From Pardosa pseudoannulata (Eukaryota; Arthropoda; Arachnida; Araneae; Lycosidae), in NCBI GenBank assembly GCA_032207245.1, contig CM063503.1:62918730-62982729 (forward strand): DNA of 64,000 nt. The letters run 5' to 3'. Positions 35,411 through 47,642 of the stretch are shown here, in pieces (within the stretch, counting starts at the first letter, position 1; the number at the start of each line of letters is the position of its first letter). Both the position numbers and the translations under genes were made by a program. The notes beneath the pieces are model-generated. The model was not told the DNA's origin. It did no database searches and saw only the letters and a list, made by a program, of their open reading frames with translations.

Positions 35411-36400
35411 TATTATTTCAGTAGTTTTAAAGTCGAATTTATAATTATCAAATGGAATTCACACATATATTCTCTCCATATGTCCAGTTATATATGTTAT
35501 CTGCCATGCAGACATTGTATTCCAAAATACATCAGATAAATTTTACACTCTACTGAACTTTCGGTAGAGATACTCTCTTATTCTATGATTTTTCGAAAAA
35601 ATAACTGACGAGTTATTTTTGAATACAAAGGATTGACTCGTCCATCGAGTTGTGTTTTTAAACTTTCCAGACGATTGACAACAGTAGGTATTTCCTCCCA
35701 TTCATTTCAACCGGGAAAAATAGCATGACATTTGCTTAACCACATAGGTTAACAGAAACGTCAGAGATTTTCTCAACGTTCATGCCAAGGAAAAAACTTA
35801 TTATCCAGATATATAATTTCCATTTTGGGTTCACAATGAGGTTGATATTTCAAACTTTTCAACGCTAAATATATAACAACAACAAATGGTTGTAATTAAT
35901 TTAATCCTTTTTGTTCTAGAAGTCCTTTATTTTCCAGGCATTCATTGAAGAATGCACTTTATATGATTTACATACTTATCAACGCTATAACCATAGTCAG
36001 TGATTTAAATTTCCAAATTTAACCCCTCATCGTCACATTTCATCGTCTTTTGAGAAATGTCAGATAGGGTTGTGTATAAGAAAAAAGAATCAGCAAAACT
36101 TTTACTGCATTTCTCAGAACTAGTTAGCCAATATCTGCTCTTATAATAAGAAATGTAGAAAAAAGGTTCAGCGAAATATATGCCATCCATATATCCAATC
36201 ATATATGCTATTCGTATTGATATTTGAAGAACATTTAGATGGTAAAAAAAATAATAGAAATACTTGTAATGAGAATTTTTTACATGGTGTTAGTTCATCA
36301 TGGGCAGTATGGACAGAAATAATTAAATTCTACTTCGAACAGATTTATACAGATCTCTTACATAAGATAATGGGATCTATACAATCTCTCCTGTGAAATA
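35411..36400. other. Unassigned intron, possibly further transposon debris
   Basis: No gene recognised. The minus frame at 36005..36202 lies just downstream of the Tc-like remnant on that strand and has no identifiable motif. Confidence 0.35.
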
Positions 36401-36404
36401 TCTA

Positions 36405-37100
36405 CCAATTCTGCTGGTGTTGACCTCCTCTCACTTGTCATGATATTCCCATAAAGGTTCAATAACGTTAAGGTCTAGAGACTGAAGATACCAAGATAAC
36501 TGTCCGTCTTTATCATCATGTTCATTAAATGAACTTGTGATGCAGATTATTTGGATGGGGGGACATTGCCTCCGTGTTCATTTTTAGCAAAAGATTGATG
36601 TTTTGAGAAACGATAGTACTATGTGGAATTACCATTTTTAGAAATATTTTTTGTTAGATATTTCTTCGAGAAAAGAATTAATCAATAAGTTATGCCTCAG
36701 ATTTCCTTTAATTTTTAATATGCAGTTAATAGATTATTGGACAGTTGGATGGGAGCATTATTTGTACGACATATTGGCAACCACCATGAAAGACTGTCTG
36801 CACAAATAGTTAAACATAATTCTGGTGAAAATTCAAATAGCTTTGGACTATTATCACAGCATTTAGGATGAACATTTTCCCTAAAAAATACCATGAAATG
36901 GCTCCTCCACACTGCCAAAGATTCCCTTCCATGCTTTGCAGTTGAAACCAAGCAGTCAAAAGTAATGCTTTAGCGGGACGTAAATAAACATAAATTATAC
37001 CTGAGAAAAAGAAGGTGAATCACGATTTCTCAGGCCAAATAACATATTTCTGGTCAACAAGATTCCAGGTTTTATGTTCTCTGCACTTTTTTTATTCGGT
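36405..37100 (-). pseudogene. Tc1/Tc3-like transposase remnant, minus strand
   Basis: On the minus strand, frames give KTWNLVDQKYVIWPEKS, then VSTAKHGRESLAVWRSHF (compare the family block KHGGGSVMVWGCF). Near 36420..36480 they give SLDLNVIEPLWEYHDK (family SPDLNPIE.LW). Frameshifts and stops interrupt it. Confidence 0.65.
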
Positions 37101-37389
37101 TTTTATCAATGATATCAGTAATGAGCAGTTTGCACTCTGCAGCACGCCCATTGGTATCTAATTATTGAAGCTACCGAGGAACAGTTCTATTTGAAATGAA
37201 GTCCATTCGACCGATTTTTAAATCACTGTTATTTTCTCTGCTGTAAATTTGCATTTTTTCGTATCATTGATCTCTGATCCTTGAATAAAATCTTTCTTTT
37301 CCATAAACATTTTCAAGATTTAAAAGCAGCAGGTTGTTTTTCTTCCCCTCTTCATTATGTTAGAGAAAATTGCTGTCCACACCCATAAC

Positions 37390-37730
37390 TTCTACTGTTT
37401 TATTCACTGAAGCCCTTTTTAAGCAAAAATCCCAAAGTATATCTTTCTGAAATTCCTTGATCTGCCAATTTTAAATAATATTACGTAATTGGTGTTTATC
37501 TGTAATGGTAGCACTTATAGTTAATCACTGGCTACCATATTCGTATATTTAGCAATAACTTTACTGTTTTATTCACTGAAGACTTACTAAGCAAAAATCC
37601 CAAACTATATCTTTCTGAAATTCCTTGATCTGTCAATTTTAAATAATATTACGTAATCGGTTTTTATCTGTAATTCAAGCACTTATAGTTAATCACTGGT
37701 TACCATATTCATATATTTAACAATTACACA
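37390..37730. repeat. Tandem duplication, unit about 171 bp, 2 copies
   Basis: Both copies contain gttttattcactgaag, aagcaaaaatcccaaa.tata, ttaaataatattacgtaat and cacttatagttaatcactgg. Confidence 0.88.
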
Positions 37731-38144
37731 CATTTTTAATACGATTTTGTAAAATATAAGTAAATATAAAAATTTTATTATTTGGTTTACCCCTTGTATA
37801 TTGTTCATATATGTAAGCTTTGTATATAAGTTTGGAGTTATTGGCATATAATTAATGCTATTAAAACCAAACTTCCCTCTTACTTTAAGTTTTTCAATTA
37901 AATAGCAATTTTGTCTTGTTAAATGCTAATGGTAATTATAAACCAAAAGTCTTACCCTGGAAATTTTGAAGATTACGCAGCTTCAAGTACATCAGTACTG
38001 AAATTAAAAAAAAAAGACAATTTCGAAGGTTTGGTTTATAATATTAATTTTTATTTGTTTATTTTCTTGGGAGCTTCGCTTTTACTTTTAAAGTATTACA
38101 TAATTAAAGACTTATACATAATTTATTCCTTTTTGTACTTATAG

Positions 38145-38243
38145 TTTGGACTATCAGGGCTGTTCCTTGGAATGATGTTTGCTCTCAGTGGGACTATATA
38201 TGCCTTAAGTGCTCCCGCATGGGGCTGGTTATGCGACAAAAAG
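38145..38243 (+). CDS. SLC18B1: SLC18B1-like transporter, exon F
   Basis: Thirty-three codons in phase 0 start FGLSGLFLGMMFALSGTIYA, continue into SAPAWGWLCDKK and end at aag|gtaatt. The exon holds TM8 and the cytoplasmic (S)(S/A)P..G.L.DK motif, the second-half counterpart of the MFS motif-A loop. The acceptor is ttttgtacttatag. A three-copy tandem array of about 620 bp begins roughly 110-140 bp downstream in the next intron. Confidence 0.93.
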
Positions 38244-38350
38244 GTAATTTTCCTTGATTATTAAATGTATCTATTTTTTGTTAGTGACATAAATAAAATG
38301 CATGTGATATAAATAAATGCTAATACAGTTTTAATTTTGCAAATGTTCAT

Positions 38351-40235
38351 GACATTACTAGTAACAGAATAGACTGACGTGAATAGAGGTTCACATGAAA
38401 TTTTAAAAAATGGATAAAATTAAATATTTAAAGTGGGTCTTGACTTAGGATCGATTCGACTAGCTTAAAGCCATTCCATGGTCAACTTCAAAGTACCGGG
38501 GAAGTTCCGATAGTGGGAGTTCCCATTCGTGGGACTTCCGATATCAATCCTCTTCTCCCGAACTCCCCTCTTGAGAAAGAGCTTTATTTGAAAGGACAGA
38601 TGTTCGATAATAATAGAAAGCAAAAGATCAGTAGGATAAGTTTTACCCACGATTGGTGAAGATTCTGATGTTAGTGGTCAGTATATCGAATGCTTTTGTT
38701 GTTGGTTGTACCTTTTTCTCCTGTTTTCTCAAAAAGTTTTAGTCCAGTAAGTAGGGAAAATAAAGAATGGGCGGATATAATGCTTTCAGATAAGGATAGG
38801 CCTTGCTTAATAATGGATACCAAAATAGAATTAGTGTGAAGAACAAAAATATCATGTCTTGGTAATATTTTTAAAAAATGACAAAAATAATTATACAAAG
38901 AAAGAGTGAAAACTAATCAACAGAATATTATTCTAAGTAAAACGAAGCATTCTTTAGTTCTAAAATTCCTAGTAACATAATAAACTAAAATGAATAGAGG
39001 TTCACATGAAATATTTTTAAAAATAGATAAAATTCAATATTTAAAGTAGACCTTGACTAGGATTAATTCGACCAGCCTAAAGCCATCCAGTGGCCACCTG
39101 AAAGTACCGGGGAAGTTCCGATAGTGGGAGTTCCCATTCATGGGACTTCCTATATCAATCCTCTTCTCCCAAACTCCCCTCTTTAGAAAGACCTCTATTC
39201 CAAATGACAGATGTTCGACAATAATAGAAAGCAAAAGATCAGTAGGATAAGTTTTACCCACGATTGGTGAAGATTCTGATGTTAGTGGTCAGTATATCGA
39301 ATGCTTTTGTTGTTGGTTGTACCTTTTTCTCCTGTTTTCTCAAAAAGTTTTAGTCTCTCGTTTTAGTCTGGTAAGTAGTGAAAATAAACAATTGGCGGAT
39401 ATAATGCTTTCAGATAAGGATAGGCTTGCTTAATAATGGATACCAAAATAGAATTAGTGTGAAGAACAAGAATACCATGTCTTGGTAATATTTTTAAAAA
39501 ATGAAAAAAAAATAATTATACAAAGAAAGAGTAAAAAATTATCAACAGAATATTATTCTAAGTAAAACGAAGCATTCTTTGGTTCTTAAATTACTAGTAA
39601 CATAATAGACTAAAGTGAATAGAGGTTCACATGAAATTAAAAAGGAAGAAATATTTTTAAAAATAGATAAAATTCAATATTTAAAGTAGGTCTTGACTAG
39701 GATTAATTCGACAAGCCTAAAGCCATCCAGTGGCCACCTGAAAGTACAGGGGAAGTTCCGATAGTGGGAGTTCCGATTCGTGGGACTTTCGATATCAATC
39801 CTCTTCTCCCAAACTCCCCTTTTAAGAAAGAGCTTTATTCTAGATGACAGATGTTTGATAATAATAGAAAGCAAAAGATTAGTAGGACAAGTTTTACCCA
39901 CGGTTGGTGAAGATTCTGATGTTAGTGGTCAGTATATCGAATGCTTTTGTTGTTGGTTGTACGTTTTTCTCCTGTTTTCTCAAAAAGTTTTAGTCTCTCG
40001 TTTAAGTCCGGTAAGTAGTGAAAATAAAGAATTGGCGGATATAAGTCTTTCAGATAAGGATAGACTTGCTTAATAATGGATACCAAAATAGAATTAGTGT
40101 GAATAACAAAAATACCATGTCTTGGTAATATTTTTTAAAAAAGAAAAAAATAATAATACAAAGAAAGAGTGTAAACTAATAAACAGGATATAATTCTAAG
40201 TAAAATGAAGGATTCTTTAGTGTTTAAATTCATGG
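38351..40235. repeat. Tandem array, unit about 611-625 bp, 3 copies
   Basis: The landmark gaatagaggttcacatgaaa is at 38381, 38992 and 39617. All copies share taccggggaagttccgatag, ttctgatgttagtggtcagt and cctgttttctcaaaaagttt. The minus-strand frames beginning MGKT(Y/C)PT(D/N)LLLSII are the same unit read three times and carry no recognised domain. Confidence 0.93.
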
Positions 40236-40429
40236 AATTCCATTTTTACAAACTAAACATGCTCCTTTAATAATAAAAACAATCGTTAGGATAAAATATA
40301 TTATTTAGTATTTTCTACCTAGGAATGAAAAATTGGAATTCCAAAAATTCAGATTTAACACTAAACATACCATAACTGATCAAATGACCGGTAATGTATT
40401 TGTAAAAAATGATACATAAAAGCACTCTT

Positions 40430-40765
40430 TGGGCACAGCAGCTAGAAACAAGGAAAACATTCCTAGGAGAGAGTAGCTTAGTCAGAGAATTTAATAGTCA
40501 GAAAGGAACTTAGATCATTGAAAAAAGTGAGCTATTCACCTGGTTCAGCTGGAAAAAAAAATGTGGCAAGTGGATAAAAAATTTGCTTTTTTTCCAGAGT
40601 TAGGTTTGGGAAATGGGTTCAAAGAATGCAAGTCGCTAACACTCCTTTTAATTTTAAGATTTTGTGGCTGGGAAAATAAATATGAAGGAACAAAAAGGGG
40701 AACAGTAGAATTTGAGATATTTTAAGTGTAATAATTTTGATATATTACATATGAGTGTGTGTATG
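40430..40765 (+). repeat. Dispersed repeat family B, copy 2 (partial)
   Basis: Matches the 3' part of the copies at 22275 and 44388: aatgggttcaaagaatgcaa, gattttgtggctgggaaaat and gtgtaataattttgatatat. Confidence 0.6.
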
Positions 40766-41185
40766 TCTTACAACGTGATTATTCGACGGGATTGCTGTTG
40801 TGGCTTTATAGTGTAAGGCAAGATAATGAAGATGAAACAGGAGACAGTTTCACTGAAGAAAACTATTTATTTTCTTAATCACGATTGGAAGGCTTCTCAA
40901 ATCCTTTTGGATGCAGAGAGAACTGCAAGATCCTTTAAATATCTATAAAAATCTAAAATCTGAAAAATCTAAAAATTTTCTCTAAGAGAACGTGTACACC
41001 GATATTCGAGAATTTTCTAAATTGGACGCCAGGATTCTATAAAGTTATAATTGGTCAGATCCATTGCCTGAGAGCGTCAACTGCAGCCCTAGAGAGGTCA
41101 GCTTAAAGTAGGTGTTAAAAAGGGGAAAGGTAGATCTGAAAGCCCCTTGGAAAATTTTGGGGGAATTAATGGGAGCCCTTAGCAA
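40766..41185 (+). repeat. Dispersed repeat family C, diverged copy
   Basis: It resembles 7430..7650: gagaattttctaaattgg, ttataattggtcaga, gagcgtcaactgcagcccta and ggtgttaaaaaggggaa occur in the same order. It follows directly after family B, so B and C may be parts of one longer element. Confidence 0.5.
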
Positions 41186-42038
41186 TATAATTCTTCGGTC
41201 ACATTGAAATATCAATTTTCAGGATGCTAGTGATATTTTCCTTAGGTGGCTGTATTCAGATATTCTGTAGAAGATATCTACATTTTTCTGTAGTTTTAGT
41301 TCAATTTTCTCCTTGCATAAATACATGTGGGTGTGTTACGTACATGTATATGTGTATTTATGTCCGTGTCTCTAAAACTCTAAAACATAATTTCATGTAG
41401 CAAAGTCTGATTATATCTTTTTTTTTTTATCAAACAAAATATTTCATCTTATAAGGGTCACATTTACAACAGTTACAAATATTTTCTCTTTTATCTACAA
41501 AAAAAAAATATTATTTTAAATCATAATAAATGTAACGTTTTATGACTGATTACTTGGAGTCGAAGTTTTATGATTTTTCTTCATTCTCATAAAACACTTT
41601 TTTATGATCTCTTTGAAGTGAAAATCGAGTTTTATATCCTATTGATTTTTTCTACTCCTAATCATTTTGGAGAAATACTCAGATATAAAGTAATGTAAAT
41701 AACTTCCTAGTATTGTACTGCTAGTAACTCAACTCTCACAAACTAGACAACTAAATCATTTGAAAGATTCTTGGGAATATTGAGTCTTAAAAATGTTTGA
41801 TTTTTTAAACTTTTTGATACATTCATCTGCTACTATTTCTGATTATTTCAACACCCTTACTTTTGCCTATCTAAAATGGAATGAAAATTATATTGAAAAA
41901 AAAATAAAGATTTGCTTCATGTGGTATGTTTGTTCAAACTTTAAAAACTTTTTCTCATATATCATATTTTTGAAATAGAATATATATCTTATAAACTATT
42001 CTTAGTAGTAGCTTCGTGAAATTTCGTATAAGTACATA
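41186..42038. other. Unassigned AT-rich intron
   Basis: Nothing recognised. The short plus frame at 41793..41978 has no protein-like signature. Confidence 0.35.
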
Positions 42039-42570
42039 CAGGGCCCGACTTACAGGAATGGGGGCCCAGGGCAAGCCCATTCATCTTTGGCCCCCCTCAC
42101 TCTGCTATACACAGGTGCTATATACAGGGTGATTATTATATATAGTGAGGCTTAAACTATGGCCCACAGAACCTTTGAAATTGACTTACCAGTGTAGTTA
42201 GTAAAATAAGATTGTTTTAAAATAAAATAAAAAATTATGAAATAAGTAAAATTATAAAAAAATTGGAAAAAAATCCTGGAAGGTAAAGCGTATATTAGAA
42301 TTTTGTAAGTCCTTACCCGAAGAATTTTCCTGCCTAAAACAGAATGTAGCTTTGTATTCTACATTTTTTGCCAGCACTTACATTTGTGATCAAGCTCTCT
42401 AATGATACTGAATAAGTCAAAAACTGAAAGAAGAAGTTGTCGATAGTTTAAAGTGAATTTTGAACACACGTATCATATTTTTAACTTGAAAATGCAGTTA
42501 ATTTGCGGGCCCCTTTTTGACTGGGGACCCGGGCGCTTGCCCCGTTTGCCCTGTCGAAAATCAGGCCCTG
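42039..42570. mobile_element. hAT-type MITE with 8-bp target duplication
   Basis: The left end CAGGGCCCGACTTACAGG and the reverse complement of the right end (CAGGGCCTGATTTTCGAC) are terminal inverted repeats. Flanking agtacata (42031..42038) and agtaccta (42571..42578) differ at one position and are the expected 8-bp hAT target duplication. Subterminal gggcccaggg/gacccgggcg zones are GC-rich. It ends 94 bp before exon G. Confidence 0.85.
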
Positions 42571-42584
42571 AGTACCTATACAAG

Positions 42585-42614
42585 GTGTCTACGAAAAGTA
42601 CTTTTTGTAGACAC
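42585..42614. other. 30-bp near-perfect palindrome upstream of exon G
   Basis: gtgtctacgaaaagt followed by actttttgtagacac pairs over its whole length with one mismatched pair. It lies between the hAT MITE and the branch-point/polypyrimidine zone of exon G. Confidence 0.8.
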
Positions 42615-42664
42615 TATTTCGTAATGCACTATTTCCAATAATGTGTACTTTTGTTCTATTACAG

Positions 42665-42756
42665 TGTAACAGCAAATTTTTAAGTCTACTAGGTTGTCTA
42701 ATTAGCGTAATATCTCTTCTTCTAATTGGTCCAGCTCCATTTTTTGAAATGAAATC
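42665..42756 (+). CDS. SLC18B1: SLC18B1-like transporter, exon G
   Basis: Thirty codons plus two bases encode TM9: CNSKFLSLLGCLISVISLLL, then IGPAPFFEMK and the first two bases of Ser. The family has a matching L.GP.P....KS turn. The acceptor is tctattacag and the donor tc|gtaagt. Two features are unusual. A hAT-type MITE ends only 94 bp upstream of the exon. The last 30-35 bases of the exon, with the donor, recur twice more in the following intron as part of a tandem repeat of about 210-220 bp (42724..43378). Confidence 0.93.
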
Positions 42757-43378
42757 GTAAGTATTATTTTAAAACAAACTGTTGTGATGAAATTTACTGT
42801 TTGGCTTTTATAACTTCTTTGAAGAAATATTTTTTAAGCTTCTCATTCTCTTATTATATGAAAAGAAAAAAAAAACATTCCGTAGAGTTTTATACTTATA
42901 ATGGTATCCTAGATGATGTAGAAAAAATGTTTGTTCGGTATAATGATTGGTCCAGCTCCATTTTTTTAACTGATATTGTAAGTATTATTTTAAAACAAAC
43001 ATGTGAAATTTACTGTTTGGCTTTTATAATTTTTTGGAGAAATATTTTTTAAGCCTCTAATTCACGTATTGTTTGAAAAGAAAAAAAACATTCTGTAAAG
43101 TCTTATAATGGTATCCTAGATGATGTAGAAAAAATGTTTGTTCGATATAATTATTCGTCCAGTTCCATTTTTTGAAATGAAATCGTAAGTATTATTTTAA
43201 AACAAACTGATGTGGTAAAATTTTTATTTGGCTTTTATAACTTCTTTGGAGAAATATTTTTAAGACTTTCATTCACTTATTACATGAAAAGAAAAAGCAT
43301 TCTATAAAATCTTTTACTTATAATGGTATCCTAGATGATGTAGAAAAAATGTTCAGTATAATTCTATTAGGTAAAATT
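42724..43378. repeat. Tandem repeat of about 207-221 bp, 3 copies, containing the exon G donor
   Basis: The first copy includes the end of exon G (ggtccagctccattttttga and on to the donor gtaagtattattttaaaac). The same string recurs with the donor GT at 42978 and 43185. Other shared blocks are gaaatttactgtttggcttt and aatggtatcctagatgatgt. Confidence 0.9.
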
Positions 43379-43723
43379 AAAGAACCCTCATAACATGTTT
43401 GAATGACTGTTTCTAAGGGAAATAAAAAGGCATGTACATTTAGGAAAATTCAATAAAACAGTGCCTTTAGATATATTTTATGATCAGATTGGCATTTTGC
43501 AGTGTTATAAATAGCATTTAAAAATTAATATTAGCAAATACACAACAATAAAATACACTGTTTTCTTTTTAGATTCACTTCAACACATCTAGGACACTGA
43601 CTTTTTATTATTATGTTACCAATTGTAACTGTTAAAGAGAACTAAATCTTGTATGTATTCATATGCCAGTTGTAGATGTAAAATTTTTATCATTTAGATA
43701 ATTTTGTTAAAAAATTACTTTAA

Positions 43724-43726
<3 letters not shown>

Positions 43727-43758
<32 letters not shown>

Positions 43759-43759
43759 A

Positions 43760-43811
<52 letters not shown>
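43727..43811. repeat. (TA)n microsatellite
   Basis: Two TA runs separated by gtatacc. Confidence 0.97.
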
Positions 43812-43813
<2 letters not shown>

Positions 43814-44293
43814 ATATATCAAAATTATGTAACTTTAATATTTCTTCAAAAACCTCCTCTCTCCCATTTATTTCATCTAAATATCTTTATCAGCCTCTAA
43901 ATGGTTTGATCAACGAAGTATTTTCCACTTAACATTCCTTTCTGTCCTAAAGCTGTAAAGTTTCTGTCTATACAGCAATTTCCCAGGTGTTGGCGGAACA
44001 TGTGTTCGTGTTTTGCTGATATTGCATTTAATTCGCTTAGTAAGTTGTTTTTGTTGTGGGAAAATTCTTGTTGTCAGCGCTCTTGGGTGTACTTGTGTGA
44101 GAGCAGAGTGAACTCTGTGGCTTTTGATTGTGTATTGTCCAGAAGGACAGATGTGCGATGTTGCCGCTCTGAAATAAAGTTTTAAATTAGACTTCTGAGT
44201 TCTCTTGAATATGAGACCCGACTGCATCTTTGTACTTTATGAATGCTAGCTGTTGAACTTTCTCCTTATGAAGGAGTTTTATAAAAAATTGAT

Positions 44294-44295
<2 letters not shown>
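43812..44295 (-). repeat. Dispersed repeat family B, copy 3 (inverted)
   Basis: Reverse-complement copy of family B between two (TA)n tracts. On the plus strand it shares cgcttagtaagttgtttttg, gcgctcttgggtg and aataaagttttaaattagac with 61925..62363. Confidence 0.6.

Positions 44296-44387
<92 letters not shown>
44296..44387. repeat. (TA)n(TG)n microsatellite between inverted family B copies
   Basis: TA run followed by TG run. The repeat copies on either side are in opposite orientations. Confidence 0.97.
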
Positions 44388-44390
<3 letters not shown>

Positions 44391-44916
44391 TCCACCGGTC
44401 ACAATAGAATTGTAGTCTCTTTTTTTACTTTCCCGTGTTACTGGGCAAGGAGAAGTCTAAGAAGCTAGACTAATTGAAGTCGTGGCACATTGAAGAGAAC
44501 GGCACATATCCGAAGAGAACTTAAATTTTATTTTAGTTAAGAGATCGACATGTATTTCACAGTCAAAAGCAGAAGACAGAAGGAACTCCGAAACACATAC
44601 TGGAACAGGTTTAGACTCCAGAGCGAAACGCAGAGAAGAATTCTGAAGAGAAAGTAGTTTAGTTGGCTTAAAACTTAGGGGAAAGGGAACTTAGATCGGA
44701 TGGGAAAACTGAAGAGACAGTTGGAAACTGCGGTGTGAAAAAAAAATTTTGAATCTATTATATCTAGATAAAGCTTTGGGAAATGTGTCGAAAGAATTTT
44801 AAGTCAATAGCACTCCTTTAATTACGACATTTTGTGGCTGGGGAAAATAGATTTTAAGCAATTAGAATGGGAGAGAGGATTATTTTTATGAGGCATTTAA
44901 GTGTTATAATTTTGAT
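44388..44916 (+). repeat. Dispersed repeat family B, copy 4
   Basis: Plus-orientation copy running from a TG tract to a TA tract. It is the most complete match to the copy at 22275..22801. Confidence 0.65.

Positions 44917-45612
<696 letters not shown>

Positions 45613-45675
<63 letters not shown>
45613..45675. repeat. (TA)n microsatellite
   Basis: About 62 bp of TA. Confidence 0.97.
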
Positions 45676-45677
<2 letters not shown>

Positions 45678-45909
45678 CTTAAGAGCCTCATGTGAGGTTG
45701 GAGAGTGAGAAGGTTAACATTGATTTAATTAAAGTTCTTTCGTTCACGCTTTAAGTAAATATACACTGTTAATGTTATTTCACCCTGAAAAGCAAAACTG
45801 ATTCAATTCAAATGCCCGTTTGAATTGAAATGACTCCAACGGGCATTAAAGTGTTTAATTCTGTTGAAGTTCCCAGAATATCTAACTTTCTTTTATTTCT
45901 TTTTTATAG

Positions 45910-46005
45910 GAACCTTGTCCTTGTTATATTATCTTTAATATTACTAGGGTTTGCGCTTGGAGCGAAACTTGTCTGTTCATTTACGGGAACGCTGAAGGAC
46001 ACTAT
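45910..46005 (+). CDS. SLC18B1: SLC18B1-like transporter, exon H
   Basis: One base completes Ser; 31 codons follow (NLVLVILSLILLGFALGAKL, then VCSFTGTLKDT) plus two bases. It encodes TM10 and the luminal or cytoplasmic loop start. Acceptor tcttttttatag and donor at|gtaagt. In the family this position reads L...L...G...G....P....L, so the fit is good although sequence identity is low, as expected for a membrane helix. Confidence 0.88.
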
Positions 46006-46184
46006 GTAAGTCTATATTTTAGTAATTTTTTAAGCTAATAAATATCGTAAAAGTGATCTTTTATTCTCGCAAAGTGATGTAAATGACTAAACATTTTTAA
46101 TTATTGCACTCACTTTCTACATTATCCCAATGAAAGAATAGTTATATAGTTGGTAGTAATAAAGAATGTAAAACCTTTGTACCA

Positions 46185-46600
46185 GTATATAGCATAAAAT
46201 GCAAATCCAACGTATGTAAGGCACAAACATAGAGCGAAAGAACCCAAACAGCTCTTTCGTGACAGAAGCTTTCTCAATGTGAAAGAAATTATTGACTTAT
46301 AAAAGCCAACTTGTTCCGTCAGCTTTTTCAAGACATTGAGTTCGTTGTATCTTTCTTTCTCTATATGTGTTTTCTTGCGTTGGCTTTTTATAAAAAGTTA
46401 TATTCAGAAGCTATAATCAGAAGTAGTTACTTTTGGATACATAAAGCATAAAAGGCAAATCCAACGTAAGTAAGACACAAAGAGAGAAGTAATGCATACA
46501 GCTGTTTCGCTGCTTCGAGCCAGCAGCATTGTCAATGCGAGATAAATCAGTGGTTTGTAAATGCCGATTTGTACATGCAATTACATACATTTATATACAT
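46185..46600. repeat. Two related segments (imperfect duplication)
   Basis: 46185..46330 and 46440..46590 share agcataaa.ggcaaatccaac, gta.gtaag.cacaaa and (a/g)aaa.cagctgtttcg. They are directly repeated about 255 bp apart. Element type unknown. Confidence 0.6.
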
Positions 46601-46699
46601 GTACTCAAACATACATTTTTTCTCTTAATCAGGATATACAGTAAAGCCTCGATCTTTTATTCTCGCACTGATCATTAGATTCCTTTGATCCCGAATATA

Positions 46700-46880
46700 T
46701 GATCGCTTCCAAGACCCAAGTCCGAGGTTCGATCCTCGGCCTGGGAAAGGTTAAATCAGTCTTTATTCCTTCAGAATGTAGATAAACTGAAGACCATGCA
46801 TACTTGGGAACTAAACGCTAGGGGTTCCGAGTAAGATTGACCACCTTACTGAGACACACATTTCGCACTCCAAATCTCTT
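46700..46880 (+). mobile_element. Third tRNA-like SINE or tRNA-derived fragment
   Basis: A clear B-box stem gtccgaggttcgatcctcgg is followed by a non-tRNA body. The A-box side (gatcgcttccaagaccc) is poor. No good cloverleaf is visible, so I do not call a tRNA gene. Confidence 0.45.
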
Positions 46881-47067
46881 GTTCTTGAAAATGGAGATTA
46901 GCATCATATGCCATGGCCTCTAAATAAGGATGTTGCATCGAGATGTTTAGTTTTTTTCAATAGGTTTTAAATATTTCACAATTTTTTGGTATAGTTTTAA
47001 GAAGTTTTCAAAAACTTATCGTTCAAAATATGCAGACATTCAGCCTACACCAACATTATTCTATACG

Positions 47068-47320
47068 GTATTGACGAGGTATATCCGATTTCGTTAGTCT
47101 TCGTGTAGTAGAAAAGTGAATTGTAGCTCTTCAAACTAACTAACAACAAATGGGTAGGGTGATGTTCTTTGACACAAGAGTTTGTAGGTTTGAAAATCAC
47201 AGCTAGTAGGGATGTCCGTAGTCTACTCCAATAGGAATCAACCCCGCAGTAGGTCCCAGTCTCATTAGCCCTTATGTAACAAAAAATATATTCTGTAGTC
47301 CAATCCATCCAACCAACCTC
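47068..47320 (+). mobile_element. tRNA-derived SINE, one copy plus a tail fragment
   Basis: 47068..47148 is the 3' part of one old copy (ttcgttagtcttcgtgtagt, gtagctcttcaaactaac). 47150..47320 is a second diverged copy ending gcagtaggtcccagtctcat and tagtccaatccatccaacc. Both are in plus orientation. Confidence 0.65.
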
Positions 47321-47567
47321 TTCCTATGAAATTTAATAAATACAATGTAGCATGGGTTCTCTAGCTACGGTTTAGCAGAGTGGTGGTTAGGTTTTTCTTT
47401 TCACACCCTCTATGGCTCTCTAAGCAGTTATAAACATTTTGACTGACGTTGACTAGGGGTGCTAGTGTTTACATATCAAACCGAACCAAACCAAACAACC
47501 GAAAACAATAAACGTAAATGATTATCAATCCACAAAATATATTTTTCTTTTATGTTTTGCTTTACAG

Positions 47568-47642
47568 TGATAGAGGTTTTCCTCCTGACTTGAGTACCTA
47601 TGGCCTGATATCATCTATGATTGCTTCCTCACAGTCTTTAGG
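47568..47642 (+). CDS. SLC18B1: SLC18B1-like transporter, exon I
   Basis: One base completes an Ile codon. The exon then reads DRGFPPDLSTYGLISSMIAS and SQSL, with two bases of Gly at the end. The LST.GL.S......S.G block is one of the most recognisable SLC18B1 segments (start of TM11). Acceptor tgttttgctttacag and donor gg|gttagt; the +3 T is a mild departure from consensus. Confidence 0.93.
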
